A DNA stretch of 64,000 bases from Longimicrobium terrae (GTDB lineage Bacteria; Gemmatimonadota; Gemmatimonadetes; Longimicrobiales; Longimicrobiaceae): assembly GCF_014202995.1 (NCBI RefSeq), contig NZ_JACHIA010000012.1, positions 41,447 through 105,446 on the forward strand. The letters are read 5' to 3'. The translations under genes and the position numbers were made by a program. Below are positions 26,630-34,443 of this stretch, piece by piece (within the stretch, counting starts at the first letter, position 1; each line of letters begins with the position of its first letter). The notes below the pieces were generated by a model. That model did not search any database. It saw only the letters and a list, made by a program, of their open reading frames with translations, and was not told the origin of the DNA.

Positions 26630-27127
26630 TCCGGGGCGGCGCCGGTCGTTCCCGCGCACCCGCTCCGTCCCCCGCGGGACGGCGCGCCTGCCGTGGACGG
26701 CTCCCAGTCGAGCGCGGTCGTGAGCAGGTGAACAGGACGGGAGCCGCGCGTTCCAGCTCCGCTCCAGCCCGCCGCCCGCCGTGCGACTCGTCTCCACGGA
26801 GGCGGAAAAGGATGCGGGCGCGGGGCGCTCCTTTCCGTCAGGAACCGGATCACGGAGATTGCACCTGATGGCGTCTCGGTAGCGGCACGTGCACTCCGGC
26901 CACATGTTCGTGCCCGGAAGGAGCGGCACCGCCGCGGGCTGATACGGCCTGTGGCGCCAGTGCACGTCCACACTGAACGAGTTCTCCCGCGGGCATGGGC
27001 GGCTGGCGATGGAGGTGTTCCAAAATCTGCGGTAAGTGTGTTAGATTGCCGCGCCCGCCCGCGCGGACGCAGCCGCCGGACGCTCGGCGCCCCGGCCCAG
27101 ACACAACCCACCTCACCCCTCCGGACC
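26630..27127. other. Intergenic region upstream of the biosynthetic cassette
   Basis: Holds no gene that I can support. Open frames on the minus strand are long only because of high GC and show no domain. An AT-richer patch around 27025-27050 (AAAATCTGCGG ... TGTTAGATTG) is the most likely promoter area for the MbtH gene, but I could not place convincing -35/-10 boxes. Confidence 0.4.
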
Positions 27128-27349
27128 ATGAGCAACGAAGAGCGCGAAGACACGACCGTCTACACGGCCGTGATGAACCACGAAGAGCAGTACTCCATCT
27201 GGCCGGCCGACCGCGAACTGCCCGCGGGCTGGACCGCCGTCGGCACGCCGGGACAGAAGGCCGAAGTGCTCGCCTGGATCGAACAGGTGTGGACCGACAT
27301 GCGCCCCAAGTCGCTGCGCGACAAGATGCAGGCGCAGGGGCTGGGCTGA
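27128..27349 (+). CDS. mbtH: MbtH-family protein
   Basis: A 73-aa MbtH-like protein, the small partner that binds and activates NRPS adenylation domains. The family signature is nearly complete: [19 protein letters not shown], then G(T)PGQKAE, then [13 protein letters not shown]. Start at ATG 27128, which follows the AT-richer promoter-like area. Its presence implies an NRPS adenylation domain somewhere in the genome, but none is encoded in this window. It is followed by a strong hairpin, so it may be transcribed partly apart from the genes behind it. Confidence 0.95.
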   Translation: MSNEEREDTTVYTAVMNHEEQYSIWPADRELPAGWTAVGTPGQKAEVLAWIEQVWTDMRPKSLRDKMQAQGLG

Positions 27350-27357
27350 CGCGGACA

Positions 27358-27387
27358 GCGGCCGCGCCGGACCTCCGGCGCGGCCGC
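27358..27387 (+). terminator. Hairpin terminator or attenuator after mbtH
   Basis: A perfect 13-bp stem, GCGGCCGCGCCGG (27358-27370) with its complement (27375-27387) around a 4-base loop, begins 9 bases after the mbtH stop and is followed by CGACTCCTTTC. The next gene starts 38 bases later. Confidence 0.7.
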
Positions 27388-27424
27388 CGACTCCTTTCAT
27401 CAAAACCGAACGAACACCAGACGG

Positions 27425-28342
27425 ATGGCGACGACCGACAAGGCTCCGGCCGCTCCCGCGCACGACCTGGCCACCATCGGCGTGGTGGGGGCGGGCGTGA
27501 TGGGCGTGGGGGTGGCGCAGAACCTGGCGCAGACCGGGCACCGCGTGCTGCTGCTGGACCTCAAGGATGAGGTGCTGGACACCGCACGCGCGCAGATCCG
27601 GCAGAACGTGCGCTTTCACGGCATGTTCAGCGGCACCCGCGGCGGCCCGTCGCCGGCCGAGGTGCTGGAGCGCATCACCTTCACCACCGACTACGCGCCC
27701 TTCAGGGACGCCGACTTCGTGGTGGAGAACGCCACCGAAAAGGTCGCGGTCAAGGAGTCCATCTATCCCGTTCTGGACGCGGTGTGCCCGCCGCACGCCG
27801 TGTTCGCCGCCAACACGTCGTGCATCAGCATCACCCGCATCGGCTCATGGACGGGCCGGCCAGACCGGGTGCTGGGGATGCACTTCATGAATCCCGTGCC
27901 GCTCAAGCCGGTGGTGGAAACCATCCGCGGCTTCCACACCTCGCAGCACACGGTGAATACGGCGCTCCGCTTTCTGGGGCAGATGGGCAAGGAAGGGATC
28001 GTGGTGAACGACCTTCCCGGCTTCGTCAGCAACCGCGTGCTGATGATCACCATCAACGAAGCCGTGTGGGAGGTGCAGGACGGCGTGGCGTCGGCCGAGG
28101 ACATCGACCGCATCTTCGTCACCTGCTTCGGCCACAAAATGGGGCCGCTGGCCACCGGCGACCTGATCGGGCTGGACACTATTCTCCACTCGCTTCAGAT
28201 CCTGCAGGAAAGCTACGGCGACCCCAAGTTCCGCCCCGCGCCGCTGCTGGTGAAGATGGTGGATGCCGGGCTGCACGGCCGAAAGAGCGGCCGCGGCTTC
28301 TTTGACTATTCCGTCCCCGGCGCGGCCCCCGCCGCCGCCTGA
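27425..28342 (+). CDS. 3-hydroxyacyl dehydrogenase, FkbK-like
   Basis: A 305-aa NAD-dependent 3-hydroxyacyl-CoA-type dehydrogenase. The Rossmann motif is IGVVGAGVMGVGVAQ at ~18-32, NTSCISI and HFMNPVPLKPVVE carry the catalytic His region, and the C-terminal dimerisation domain contains DLIGLDT. In methoxymalonyl-ACP type pathways FkbK oxidises an ACP-bound hydroxyacyl group. Placement directly before an FkbJ-like ACP and an FkbI-like acyl dehydrogenase supports that role over fatty-acid oxidation. It lies downstream of the mbtH hairpin and 23 bases before the ACP. Confidence 0.9.
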   Translation: MATTDKAPAAPAHDLATIGVVGAGVMGVGVAQNLAQTGHRVLLLDLKDEVLDTARAQIRQNVRFHGMFSGTRGGPSPAEVLERITFTTDYAPFRDADFVVENATEKVAVKESIYPVLDAVCPPHAVFAANTSCISITRIGSWTGRPDRVLGMHFMNPVPLKPVVETIRGFHTSQHTVNTALRFLGQMGKEGIVVNDLPGFVSNRVLMITINEAVWEVQDGVASAEDIDRIFVTCFGHKMGPLATGDLIGLDTILHSLQILQESYGDPKFRPAPLLVKMVDAGLHGRKSGRGFFDYSVPGAAPAAA

Positions 28343-28365
28343 CGGAGCCTACCCGACGAGTGCAG

Positions 28366-28611
28366 ATGGACGACAGGGAGCAGATCCGGGAATTCATTTC
28401 GCGCCACGTGCGCGGCAAGGAACTGGCGGACAACGAAGACGTGTTCGCCTCCGGCTTCGTCAACAGCATGTTCGCCATGCAGCTGGTGCAGTTCGTGGAG
28501 TCGGCCTTCGGCATCGTCTGCGAAAGCGACGACCTGGACATCGACAACTTCCGCAGCGTGGACGCGCTGGCGGCGTTCGTGGAGCGCAAGCGCGGCGCCG
28601 GGGTGGCCTGA
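28366..28611 (+). CDS. Stand-alone acyl carrier protein, FkbJ-like
   Basis: An 81-aa carrier protein. The phosphopantetheine attachment Ser34 is in SGFVNSMFAMQLVQFVE; the GFVNS wording, rather than the common DSL, is typical of methoxymalonyl-type stand-alone ACPs. The rest is the expected four-helix acidic pattern. ATG 28366 was chosen; GTG 28360 adds two residues. Four bases separate its stop from the next start, so the pair is co-translated. It would be converted to holo form by the Sfp-type transferase at the end of the cassette. Confidence 0.92.
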   Translation: MDDREQIREFISRHVRGKELADNEDVFASGFVNSMFAMQLVQFVESAFGIVCESDDLDIDNFRSVDALAAFVERKRGAGVA

Positions 28612-28615
28612 TCCC

Positions 28616-29803
28616 GTGACGCTGCTGGATGCCGCCCTCCCCGCCGCCGCCGCGGACGACGGCCCGCGCCTGGGGCTGGGCCCCTCGCGCGAGGCGGCGC
28701 GCCGCGGCTTCGCCGCGTGGACGGACGAGCACGTGGCGCCCTTCGCCGGCGAATGGGACCGCGCCGCGCGCACCCCGCCGGAGCTGGTGCGGGCGATGGC
28801 GGCGGCCGGGTACCTGGGCGCCGTGGTCCCCGCGGAGTTCGGCGGCGCGGCCATGGACGCCGTCACCTTCGCCCTGCTCAATGAAGAGCTGGGGCGCGGC
28901 TGCTCGTCCGTGCGCTCGCTGCTGACGGTGCATTCCATGGCCTGCCACGCCGTCGCGCGCTGGGGATCCCGGGCGCAGCGGGAGCGCTGGCTGCCGTCCA
29001 TGGCGGCCGGCGAAACGATCGGCGCGTTCGGCCTGAGCGAGCCGGAGGTGGGGAGCGACGCCGCCGCCATCCAGACCACCGCCGAGCTGGACGGCGACGC
29101 CTACGTGCTGAACGGCCGGAAGCGGTGGACCACGTACGGCCAGATCGCCGACGTGCTGCTGACCTTTGCGCGCGGCGAAGGGCGGCCGCTGGCGCTGCTG
29201 GTGGACCTGCGCGCCCCCGGCGTCACCGTGCGCCCGCTGGGCGTGACGGGGACGCGCGCCTCCATGGTCGCGGAGATCGAGTTCGACGCGGTCCGCGTGC
29301 CCAGGGAGAACCGCCTGGCCGGCCCGGGATTCGGGATGGCGGTGGCGCTTTCCGTACTGGAGGTCGGCCGGTTGAGCGTGGCCAGCGGGTGCGTGGGAAT
29401 CATCCGCGCCTGCCTGGACGCCTCCACGGCCTACGCGGCGCGGCGGCGGCAGTTCGGCGTCCCCATCGGCGAGCACCAGCTGGTGCAGCGGCGTCTGGCC
29501 AACATGGCCACTGACCTGCGCGCCGCGCGGCTCCTGTGCCTGAACGCGGCCTGGCTGCGCGACGCGGGAGATCCGGAGGGCGCGCGCGAGGTGTTCCACG
29601 CCAAGTACTTCGCCTCGCTGGCCGCCACCCGCGCCGCGCTGGATACGGTGCAGATCCACGGCGCCAATGGGTGCACCGAGGAGTATCCCGCCGACCGCCT
29701 GCTGCGCGACTCCCGGGTGATGGAGATCATCGAGGGGAGCACCGAGATCCAGCAGGTCACCCTGGGCCGCTGGGCGCTGGAAGCCGCGCCCCGCGACAGC
29801 TGA
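28616..29803 (+). CDS. Acyl-CoA/acyl-ACP dehydrogenase, FkbI-like
   Basis: A 395-aa FAD-dependent acyl dehydrogenase. Seen are the N-terminal helical domain, FGLSEPEVGSDAAAIQTTAE for flavin/substrate binding, a middle beta domain, and a C-terminal helical domain with QIHGANGCTEEYPADRLLRD and the likely catalytic region EIIEGSTEIQ. The start is a GTG at 28616 directly after the ACP stop. In the FkbGHIJK pathway this enzyme desaturates/oxidises the ACP-bound three-carbon unit. The usual partners FkbH (HAD-like glyceryl loader) and FkbG (O-methyltransferase) are absent here, so the extender unit may differ or the missing enzymes lie elsewhere. Confidence 0.9.
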   Translation: MTLLDAALPAAAADDGPRLGLGPSREAARRGFAAWTDEHVAPFAGEWDRAARTPPELVRAMAAAGYLGAVVPAEFGGAAMDAVTFALLNEELGRGCSSVRSLLTVHSMACHAVARWGSRAQRERWLPSMAAGETIGAFGLSEPEVGSDAAAIQTTAELDGDAYVLNGRKRWTTYGQIADVLLTFARGEGRPLALLVDLRAPGVTVRPLGVTGTRASMVAEIEFDAVRVPRENRLAGPGFGMAVALSVLEVGRLSVASGCVGIIRACLDASTAYAARRRQFGVPIGEHQLVQRRLANMATDLRAARLLCLNAAWLRDAGDPEGAREVFHAKYFASLAATRAALDTVQIHGANGCTEEYPADRLLRDSRVMEIIEGSTEIQQVTLGRWALEAAPRDS

Positions 29804-29914
29804 AGGCGGACCGCACCGCATGATCGTCCCGCGCCGGACCGGAGCCCCCGCGGCCCGGTCCGGCGCCCGCATTCCCTCTGGCCGCCCGCCGGCCGCGCAC
29901 CGGAGTTCAACCAC

Positions 29915-30694
29915 GTGAACCGACCTGGCTCCCTCAAGGGGTGGGCGCTCATCCCGCATCCGCGGCCCGCCGCGCGGCTGCGGCTCTTCTGCTTTCCCTA
30001 CGCCGGCGGCGGCGCCAGCCTCTTTTCCCCCTGGGCCAAGGAGCTGCCCGCGGACGTGGAACTGGTGGCCGTGCAGCCCCCCGGCCGCGAGGGGCGGCTG
30101 ATGGAAAAACCCATCGGCGACCTGAACGAGATGGCGACGGCCATGCAGCGCGAGCTGGCGCCGTGGATGGACCGCCCGTTCGCCTTCTTCGGCCACAGCA
30201 ACGGCGGGCTGATGGCATTCGAGCTCACGCGGCGGCTGCGCCGGGCGGGCCGTCCAATGCCGCGCCTGCTCATCACCTCCGGCCGCCCGGCGCCGCAGCT
30301 TCCGCTGCTGGATCCGCTGATCCACGCCCTTCCGGACGCGGAGTTCATGGACACGCTGCGCCGCTACAACGGCACGCCGGAAGAGATCCTGGCCAACCGC
30401 GAAATCATGGAGCTGCTGATGCCCATGCTGCGCGCGGACTTCCAGCTGGGCGAAACCTACCAGTACACGCCGGAGGCGCCGCTCGCGCTGCCACTGGTGG
30501 CCTGGGGCGGCGCGCTGGACATGGAGGTTCCCGCCGCGCACATCGAGGCATGGGGCGAGCAGGCGGGCGGCGAGTTCCGCTTCCGCATGTTTCCGGGTGA
30601 CCACTTCTTTCTTCACGGCGACCGCGCGCAGGTGCTGCAGGCGCTGAACCAGGAACTGCGCGGCGTCCTGTCCTCCCCGGCGCATGCGGTCTGA
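29915..30694 (+). CDS. Type II thioesterase (GrsT/LgrE-like)
   Basis: A 259-aa alpha/beta-hydrolase editing thioesterase that clears misprimed or stalled acyl groups from carrier proteins. Motifs: FCFPYAGGGASLFSPWA at ~25-41 (oxyanion side), GHSNGG with nucleophile Ser95, and GDHFFLH with the catalytic His. Start GTG at 29915 (MNRPGSLKGW). It ends 11 bases inside the following phosphopantetheinyl transferase gene, showing coupling. A 111-bp gap separates it from the acyl dehydrogenase. Confidence 0.93.
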   Translation: MNRPGSLKGWALIPHPRPAARLRLFCFPYAGGGASLFSPWAKELPADVELVAVQPPGREGRLMEKPIGDLNEMATAMQRELAPWMDRPFAFFGHSNGGLMAFELTRRLRRAGRPMPRLLITSGRPAPQLPLLDPLIHALPDAEFMDTLRRYNGTPEEILANREIMELLMPMLRADFQLGETYQYTPEAPLALPLVAWGGALDMEVPAAHIEAWGEQAGGEFRFRMFPGDHFFLHGDRAQVLQALNQELRGVLSSPAHAV

Positions 30695-31427
30695 CGCGGA
30701 GTGGCGGCCGGCGCCGTCCGGCCCGGTGGCGCTGGGCGCGGACGAGGTGCACGTGTGGCGCGCCTCACTCCGTCCATCCCCCGCGGCGCTGGCGCGGATG
30801 GAGGCGCACCTGGGCGCGGACGAGCGCGACCGGGCCTCCCGCTTCCGCTTCGCCGAGCACCGGACGGCGTTCGTGGCGGGCCGCGGCGCCCAGCGCGAAA
30901 TCCTGGCGCGCTACACCGGCCTTGCTCCCGCCGCGCACCGCTACCGCACCACCTCGCACGGCAAGCCCATGCTGGACGGCGCGGACGGACGGCTGCGCTT
31001 CAACGTCTCCAACGCGGGCGACATGGCGCTGTACGCCGTCACCCTGGAGCGCGAGATCGGGGTGGACCTGGAGGCGCTCAAGCCGATGCCGGACGGCATC
31101 GACATCGCCAAGCGCTTCTTTTCCGCGCCGGAGAACGAGATCTTCGCCGCGCTGCCGGAGACGGACCGGGAACTGGCCTTCTTTCAGTGCTGGACGCGCA
31201 AGGAAGCGTACATCAAGGCCGTGGGCGAGGGCCTGTCGATGCCGCTGGACCGCTTCGACGTCAGCTTCCGTCCGGGCGAGCCCGCGCGCCTGCTGGCCAC
31301 CCGCGGCGACCCGGACGAGGCGGGCCGGTGGACGCTGCGCGAGCTGCACCCCGGCCCCGGCTACGTCGGCGCCATCGTCGTCCGCGGCGCCGGCTGGACC
31401 CCGGTTCTCTTCGACTTCGAAGCCTGA
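30684..31427 (+). CDS. 4'-phosphopantetheinyl transferase, Sfp type
   Basis: A 247-aa transferase that converts apo-carrier proteins to holo form using CoA. The two family motifs are clear: IGVDLEAL (Mg2+-binding Asp) near residue 115-122, and FQCWTRKEAYIKAVGEG near 170. FVAGRGAQREILARY in the N-terminal half is also typical. Length suits Sfp-type enzymes (~230-250 aa), not AcpS. Its ATG at 30684 overlaps the thioesterase end. Its substrates probably include the ACP three genes upstream and the unseen NRPS that uses the MbtH protein. Confidence 0.95.
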   Translation: MRSDAEWRPAPSGPVALGADEVHVWRASLRPSPAALARMEAHLGADERDRASRFRFAEHRTAFVAGRGAQREILARYTGLAPAAHRYRTTSHGKPMLDGADGRLRFNVSNAGDMALYAVTLEREIGVDLEALKPMPDGIDIAKRFFSAPENEIFAALPETDRELAFFQCWTRKEAYIKAVGEGLSMPLDRFDVSFRPGEPARLLATRGDPDEAGRWTLRELHPGPGYVGAIVVRGAGWTPVLFDFEA

Positions 31428-31467
31428 CCACATCGGTCACGGGCGGGCGCCACAGGACTTTCGCACT

Positions 31468-31498
31468 GACGCACTCACGCACCCAGCACTCACGCACT
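31468..31498. repeat. GCACTCACGCAC microsatellite-like run
   Basis: ACGCACTCACGCACCCAGCACTCACGCAC matches, mostly on the opposite strand, the runs at 13212-13247 and 61808-61844. It lies in the 380-base gap after the PPTase; the rest of that gap up to the terminator shows no supportable gene. Confidence 0.7.
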
Positions 31499-31698
31499 GC
31501 GGTCATGGCGTGTCCCTCCGCTGCGCTCCGGGCCGGGCTTCGCGCGCCGTAGGCAACGATACAGCTGTTGCCAACGGCGCCGAGCCCGCGGTGCGCCCAG
31601 GATGGAGATGCGGATCGCCGAGTAGATGTGCGGCGCACCGCGTTCTCGGCCCTCCGGGCGCGAATCCCTCACGCGAGTTTCGTCCGGAGGACAACAGC

Positions 31699-31733
31699 AG
31701 CGCGGACGGCCTTCACGGCCGTCCGCGCTTTTT
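31699..31733 (+). terminator. Intrinsic terminator with U-run
   Basis: A 13-bp stem, AGCGCGGACGGCC (31699-31711) with its complement (31717-31729) and a 5-base loop, is followed by TTTTT. This is the best canonical terminator in the region and probably ends the biosynthetic transcript, with a long ~270-base 3' leader. It also lies 75 bases past the convergent AraC-like gene. Confidence 0.8.
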
Positions 31734-31807
31734 CATCCCACCCGCACCTCCCAGACCCTGCTCCGGCCGGCTCCCGCGGAAGAAGCCGCACCCGTCTCCG
31801 GTTCGCA

Positions 31808-32641
31808 TCAGAAGCGGAGCGAGTACCGCCCCGTCCCCGCGGCGCGCGTCACGGCGAGCTCCTCCAGAAACGCCGTCGACGCCCGCTCGAACGCGCCTTC
31901 CCTGCGCAGCGCGGAAGGCCCCGCCTGCAGAAAGTCCGTCGTCGCCCGGCGCAGGCTGCTGTCCGACGAATAGCCGCAGGCGTGGGCCACGCTCAGCACG
32001 CTCCGCCCCGGATCGTCCAGCAGCGCCGACGCCAGCAGAATGCGCATCCAAGCCATCATCCGCCGCGGCGCCGGCAGCCCCGCCCGCGCGGACCACCTCA
32101 GCACCGTGCGCTCGGAAAGGTGAAGACGCCGGGCCAGGTCGTGTGCCTTTCCTCCCACCGACACCACCTCCGCCGCCGTCATCACCAGCATGCGCGCGCG
32201 CCCGGAGATCAGCGCAGGAAGGGTGCGCTGCAGCAGGTTCTGCAGCGTGCGCCCCTCCACGGCGCGAAGGCGGCGGTACAGCGCCTCCTGGGTGTCGTCC
32301 TCCTCCAGGCAGATCACGTCGGCCACCCCCCACTCCCCCAGCGTGCGCAGATCGCGCGAGCGGCCCGGGTCCGTGTCCATCGCCGCCAGCACCGTCGCGG
32401 ACGGAAACTCCAGCAGCAGCGAACGCAGATCGGCGCAGAGTTCGCGCGACTTGCCGGTGCCGCCGTCGTACGGGTCCACCACCAGGATGGCGGCGGGCGG
32501 CGACGCGGCGACCGCCTCACGCATTCTGCTCCACGAAGTGGGAAAGGCGCACCGGAACCCGCGCGTCTCCATCCGGCGAAGCTGCTCCCGCAGTGCACCA
32601 TTCGAGTGCATGACCAGGAGGGGTTTGGGGCCGCGGACCAT
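31808..32641 (-). CDS. AraC-like regulator with pseudo-receiver N-terminus (cassette B)
   Basis: A 277-aa regulator. Residues ~5-120 are receiver-like (PLLVMHSNGALREQL, AAILVVDPYDGG, RDLRTLGEWGVADVI). A Glu/Asp-rich CLEEDDTQEA segment links to the C-terminal AraC-type double helix-turn-helix (HLSERTVLRWSARAGLPAPR and ACGYSSDSSLRRAT). The VDPYDGG segment is roughly where a receiver phospho-acceptor Asp would be expected, but the other acidic residues are not clearly conserved. Start at ATG 32641. It is divergent by 135 bp from the 71-aa lipopeptide gene, the same arrangement as at 220-1333. A TGCAACTTG motif lies in the spacer. Confidence 0.87.
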   Translation of the reverse strand: MVRGPKPLLVMHSNGALREQLRRMETRGFRCAFPTSWSRMREAVAASPPAAILVVDPYDGGTGKSRELCADLRSLLLEFPSATVLAAMDTDPGRSRDLRTLGEWGVADVICLEEDDTQEALYRRLRAVEGRTLQNLLQRTLPALISGRARMLVMTAAEVVSVGGKAHDLARRLHLSERTVLRWSARAGLPAPRRMMAWMRILLASALLDDPGRSVLSVAHACGYSSDSSLRRATTDFLQAGPSALRREGAFERASTAFLEELAVTRAAGTGRYSLRF

Positions 32642-32702
32642 GACTTGTCGGATAATACTCGGTGACAGGGCGCGAGCGGATGGGTGAGGAGCCGTGTTCG
32701 GG

Positions 32703-32711
32703 TGCAACTTG
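32703..32711. promoter_or_regulatory. CAAGTTGCA variant motif in the cassette-B divergent spacer
   Basis: TGCAACTTG on the plus strand (CAAGTTGCA on the minus) sits between the AraC-like regulator and lipopeptide B. It is a looser match to the TTGCAAGTG motif seen beside the other regulators, and is offered only because it falls in the homologous spacer. Confidence 0.3.
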
Positions 32712-32776
32712 TAGTCACGCCCTCGGGCACCCCGCCGTACCATCCGACTCACCTTCCCGTTGCATCGGAGTTCCCA

Positions 32777-32992
32777 ATGAAGCTGGCCCGTCTGTTCCTC
32801 GCCGCCATCACCGCAGCCACGCTCGGCGCCTGTTCCGATTCCGTCACCGCACCCGAGGCCCGGCCCGACACCGCGGCACCGGCCAAGGACGGCGACTTCG
32901 TCTGCACCGGTGTGGTTTCCCTGCAGACGATGCGTGATGGGACGGTTGTCGTACTCTGCAACGGCAGCCCCACGATCGGTTCGGGGGGCTGA
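32777..32992 (+). CDS. 71-aa exported lipopeptide, cassette B (candidate signal peptide)
   Basis: No recognised family. The start at ATG 32777 has GGAG at 32767-32770, six bases upstream. Residues 1-18 form an export signal with a good lipobox LGAC (Cys19). The mature part has two further cysteines (Cys43 and Cys61), so a disulfide loop is possible, and it ends in PTIGSGG. Gene order and strands match those around the 65-aa lipopeptide at 1136-1333, and both share a short lipobox signal and an IGSG-type C-terminus, though the middle parts do not align. A perfect bidirectional terminator follows. Function as a secreted signal or matured peptide is inferred from the regulator/TPR context. Confidence 0.78.
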   Translation: MKLARLFLAAITAATLGACSDSVTAPEARPDTAAPAKDGDFVCTGVVSLQTMRDGTVVVLCNGSPTIGSGG

Positions 32993-33017
32993 GCCAGCCG
33001 ACTGGCACCAACAACAA

Positions 33018-33052
33018 AAAGGGTCCCCGAACATGAAGTTCGGGGACCCTTT
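33018..33052. terminator. Perfect bidirectional terminator, cassette B
   Basis: A 15-bp perfect stem, AAAGGGTCCCCGAAC (33018-33032) with its complement (33038-33052) around a 5-base loop, lies between the convergent lipopeptide (stop 32992) and TPR gene (stop at 33061). A-runs on the left and T-runs on the right suit termination in both directions. Confidence 0.9.
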
Positions 33053-33060
33053 CTGATTGA

Positions 33061-34350
33061 TCAGACTTCAACCAGCGGACCGCGCAGACTGCGCACGAAG
33101 TCAGAGGCGAGCGCATCAACCTTAGGCGACGAAGAGCGCGCCGCGGCAAGGTTCCCGGCGGCGACCCGGTCGTTGCGGATCGACTCGAGCAGCGCTTCGG
33201 CACGGAACCGCACCTTGCCCTGCCCTTGGCGAACAGCTCCTTCATAGGATTCGTCCGCCGCCTGCTCGGCCCGGTCCCACTCGCCCAGAGAGGCCGCGCC
33301 CAGAGCCAACTCCAGCATGCATCCCGGCGCGACACCCTGCGCCTCCGCATCCCGGCTGAGACGTGTTACCTGAGTCCAGGCCTTCCGGAACACGTCACGG
33401 TTGCCGGTGCCCGCAGCCGCACGAGCCGTGGACGCCAGCAGAATGAGACGAGCCGACGGCAGGCTCAGGTGAGACTCCAGTGCCTGAAACACGTCCAGCG
33501 AGCGGGCGAAGTGACCGCGCTCCATCCAGTAGTAAGCCACGTCGTGGGCCAGCGCCGGAATGGAATCATGGATCGGTCCGTATGCCCGGAAAGCCTGCCG
33601 TGCGTATTCTTCAGCCTGCTCGTGCCGACCCGTTTCAATCGCGATCGTGAACAGGTCGTGAAGCGCCATGCCCTGGATCTCCGGCATGCCCTTGCGGCGG
33701 GCGGCGCGGAGAGCCTTGATGTGCATGCGGTGCGCGCCGGGGAAGTTGCCGCGCCGCACCAGCATGTTGCCCAGCGCGATGTAGGCGCGGGAGTACGACT
33801 CCCAGTCGCCGGTCTGCCGCCCGATCATGATGGTGTGGCGGAACCACGTTTCGGCGCGGGCCAGCTCGGCGCGGCGGCGGGCCAGCTGCCCCACGGCCAG
33901 CGCAAGACGCGCACGTCCCGGCGAAGCCACCGCGGCCGCCTGCGTGTACGCCAGCGCCGTGTTCATGTAGCCCTCGTCCTCGGCCCACTGGCCGATGGCC
34001 GTGCACGCCTCGGCCACCGCGTCGCCGCTGGCGCCTTCCGGCGACTCCAGCATGACGGCCACGCTTTCCAACGCGCCGCTCAGGCGCTCCGGGACACGCG
34101 CGTCGGCCACTTCCTGCCGGCGGCGGGTTCCCGCGTCGGCGGAAAACAGCTGCCCGCGGTCCGCCGCGTCCGACATCGACCAGAACATCACGTTGCGGTA
34201 CGCCTGCCACAGCAGCACACCCACTTCACCACCGACTTCACGAAGAATCTCCATCCCCTCCAGCGACTCGGAGCCGCGCGTCAGGGGCGGAGGCGTGCGC
34301 CAACGGCGAGGCACGCGCTCCGCGGCCGCCTTGGTCCTGGATGTCTTCAT
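33061..34350 (-). CDS. TPR-repeat protein, cassette B
   Basis: A 429-aa homologue of the TPR protein at 1342-2649. From about residue 130 it consists of helix pairs of TPR type (YIALGNMLVRRGNFPGAHRM, YARQAFRAYGPIHD). The basic N-terminus (KTSRTKAAAERVPRRW) has no recognisable helix-turn-helix. Start at ATG 34350, with a GGAG about 9 bases upstream on its strand; the longer frame to 34449 runs through the promoter-like region. It converges on the lipopeptide gene across a terminator. By analogy with RRNPP-type sensors the repeat solenoid could bind a peptide, but this is unproven. Confidence 0.87.
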   Translation of the reverse strand: MKTSRTKAAAERVPRRWRTPPPLTRGSESLEGMEILREVGGEVGVLLWQAYRNVMFWSMSDAADRGQLFSADAGTRRRQEVADARVPERLSGALESVAVMLESPEGASGDAVAEACTAIGQWAEDEGYMNTALAYTQAAAVASPGRARLALAVGQLARRRAELARAETWFRHTIMIGRQTGDWESYSRAYIALGNMLVRRGNFPGAHRMHIKALRAARRKGMPEIQGMALHDLFTIAIETGRHEQAEEYARQAFRAYGPIHDSIPALAHDVAYYWMERGHFARSLDVFQALESHLSLPSARLILLASTARAAAGTGNRDVFRKAWTQVTRLSRDAEAQGVAPGCMLELALGAASLGEWDRAEQAADESYEGAVRQGQGKVRFRAEALLESIRNDRVAAGNLAAARSSSPKVDALASDFVRSLRGPLVEV

Positions 34351-34414
34351 AACCGTGCACTCCGTACTATGAGGGTGTGTCTCTGTTCCCGAAAATGGTA
34401 CCTGTTCGTGATGT

Positions 34415-34443
34415 TGTATACTATATGCAAGTAAGTGTGATAA
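34415..34443 (-). promoter_or_regulatory. Candidate promoter of TPR gene B with embedded GCAAGTAAGTG
   Basis: On the minus strand TTATCA (34443-34438), a 17-base spacer and TATACA (34420-34415) fit a sigma-70-like promoter at 4 of 6 positions each, in a distinctly AT-rich patch ~65 bases before the start. The spacer contains plus-strand ATGCAAGTAAGTG (34425-34437), related to the TTGCAAGTG motif. The remaining ~190 bases to clpA hold no gene, but TTTTCTTGCAAAAG at 34453-34466 echoes the same core. Confidence 0.45.

Noticed and set aside
25178-26971. 597-codon minus-strand open frame
   Set aside because: Antisense to the aminotransferase, which has all PLP motifs.
26640-26990. Possible small Cys-containing protein on the minus strand ([18 protein letters not shown])
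   Set aside because: No convincing ribosome site or start, and the flanking residues look random; not enough to call a gene.
28616-29803. Ordinary beta-oxidation role for the dehydrogenases
   Set aside because: The stand-alone ACP with the GFVNS site, MbtH, thioesterase and Sfp-type transferase next door fit secondary metabolism better.
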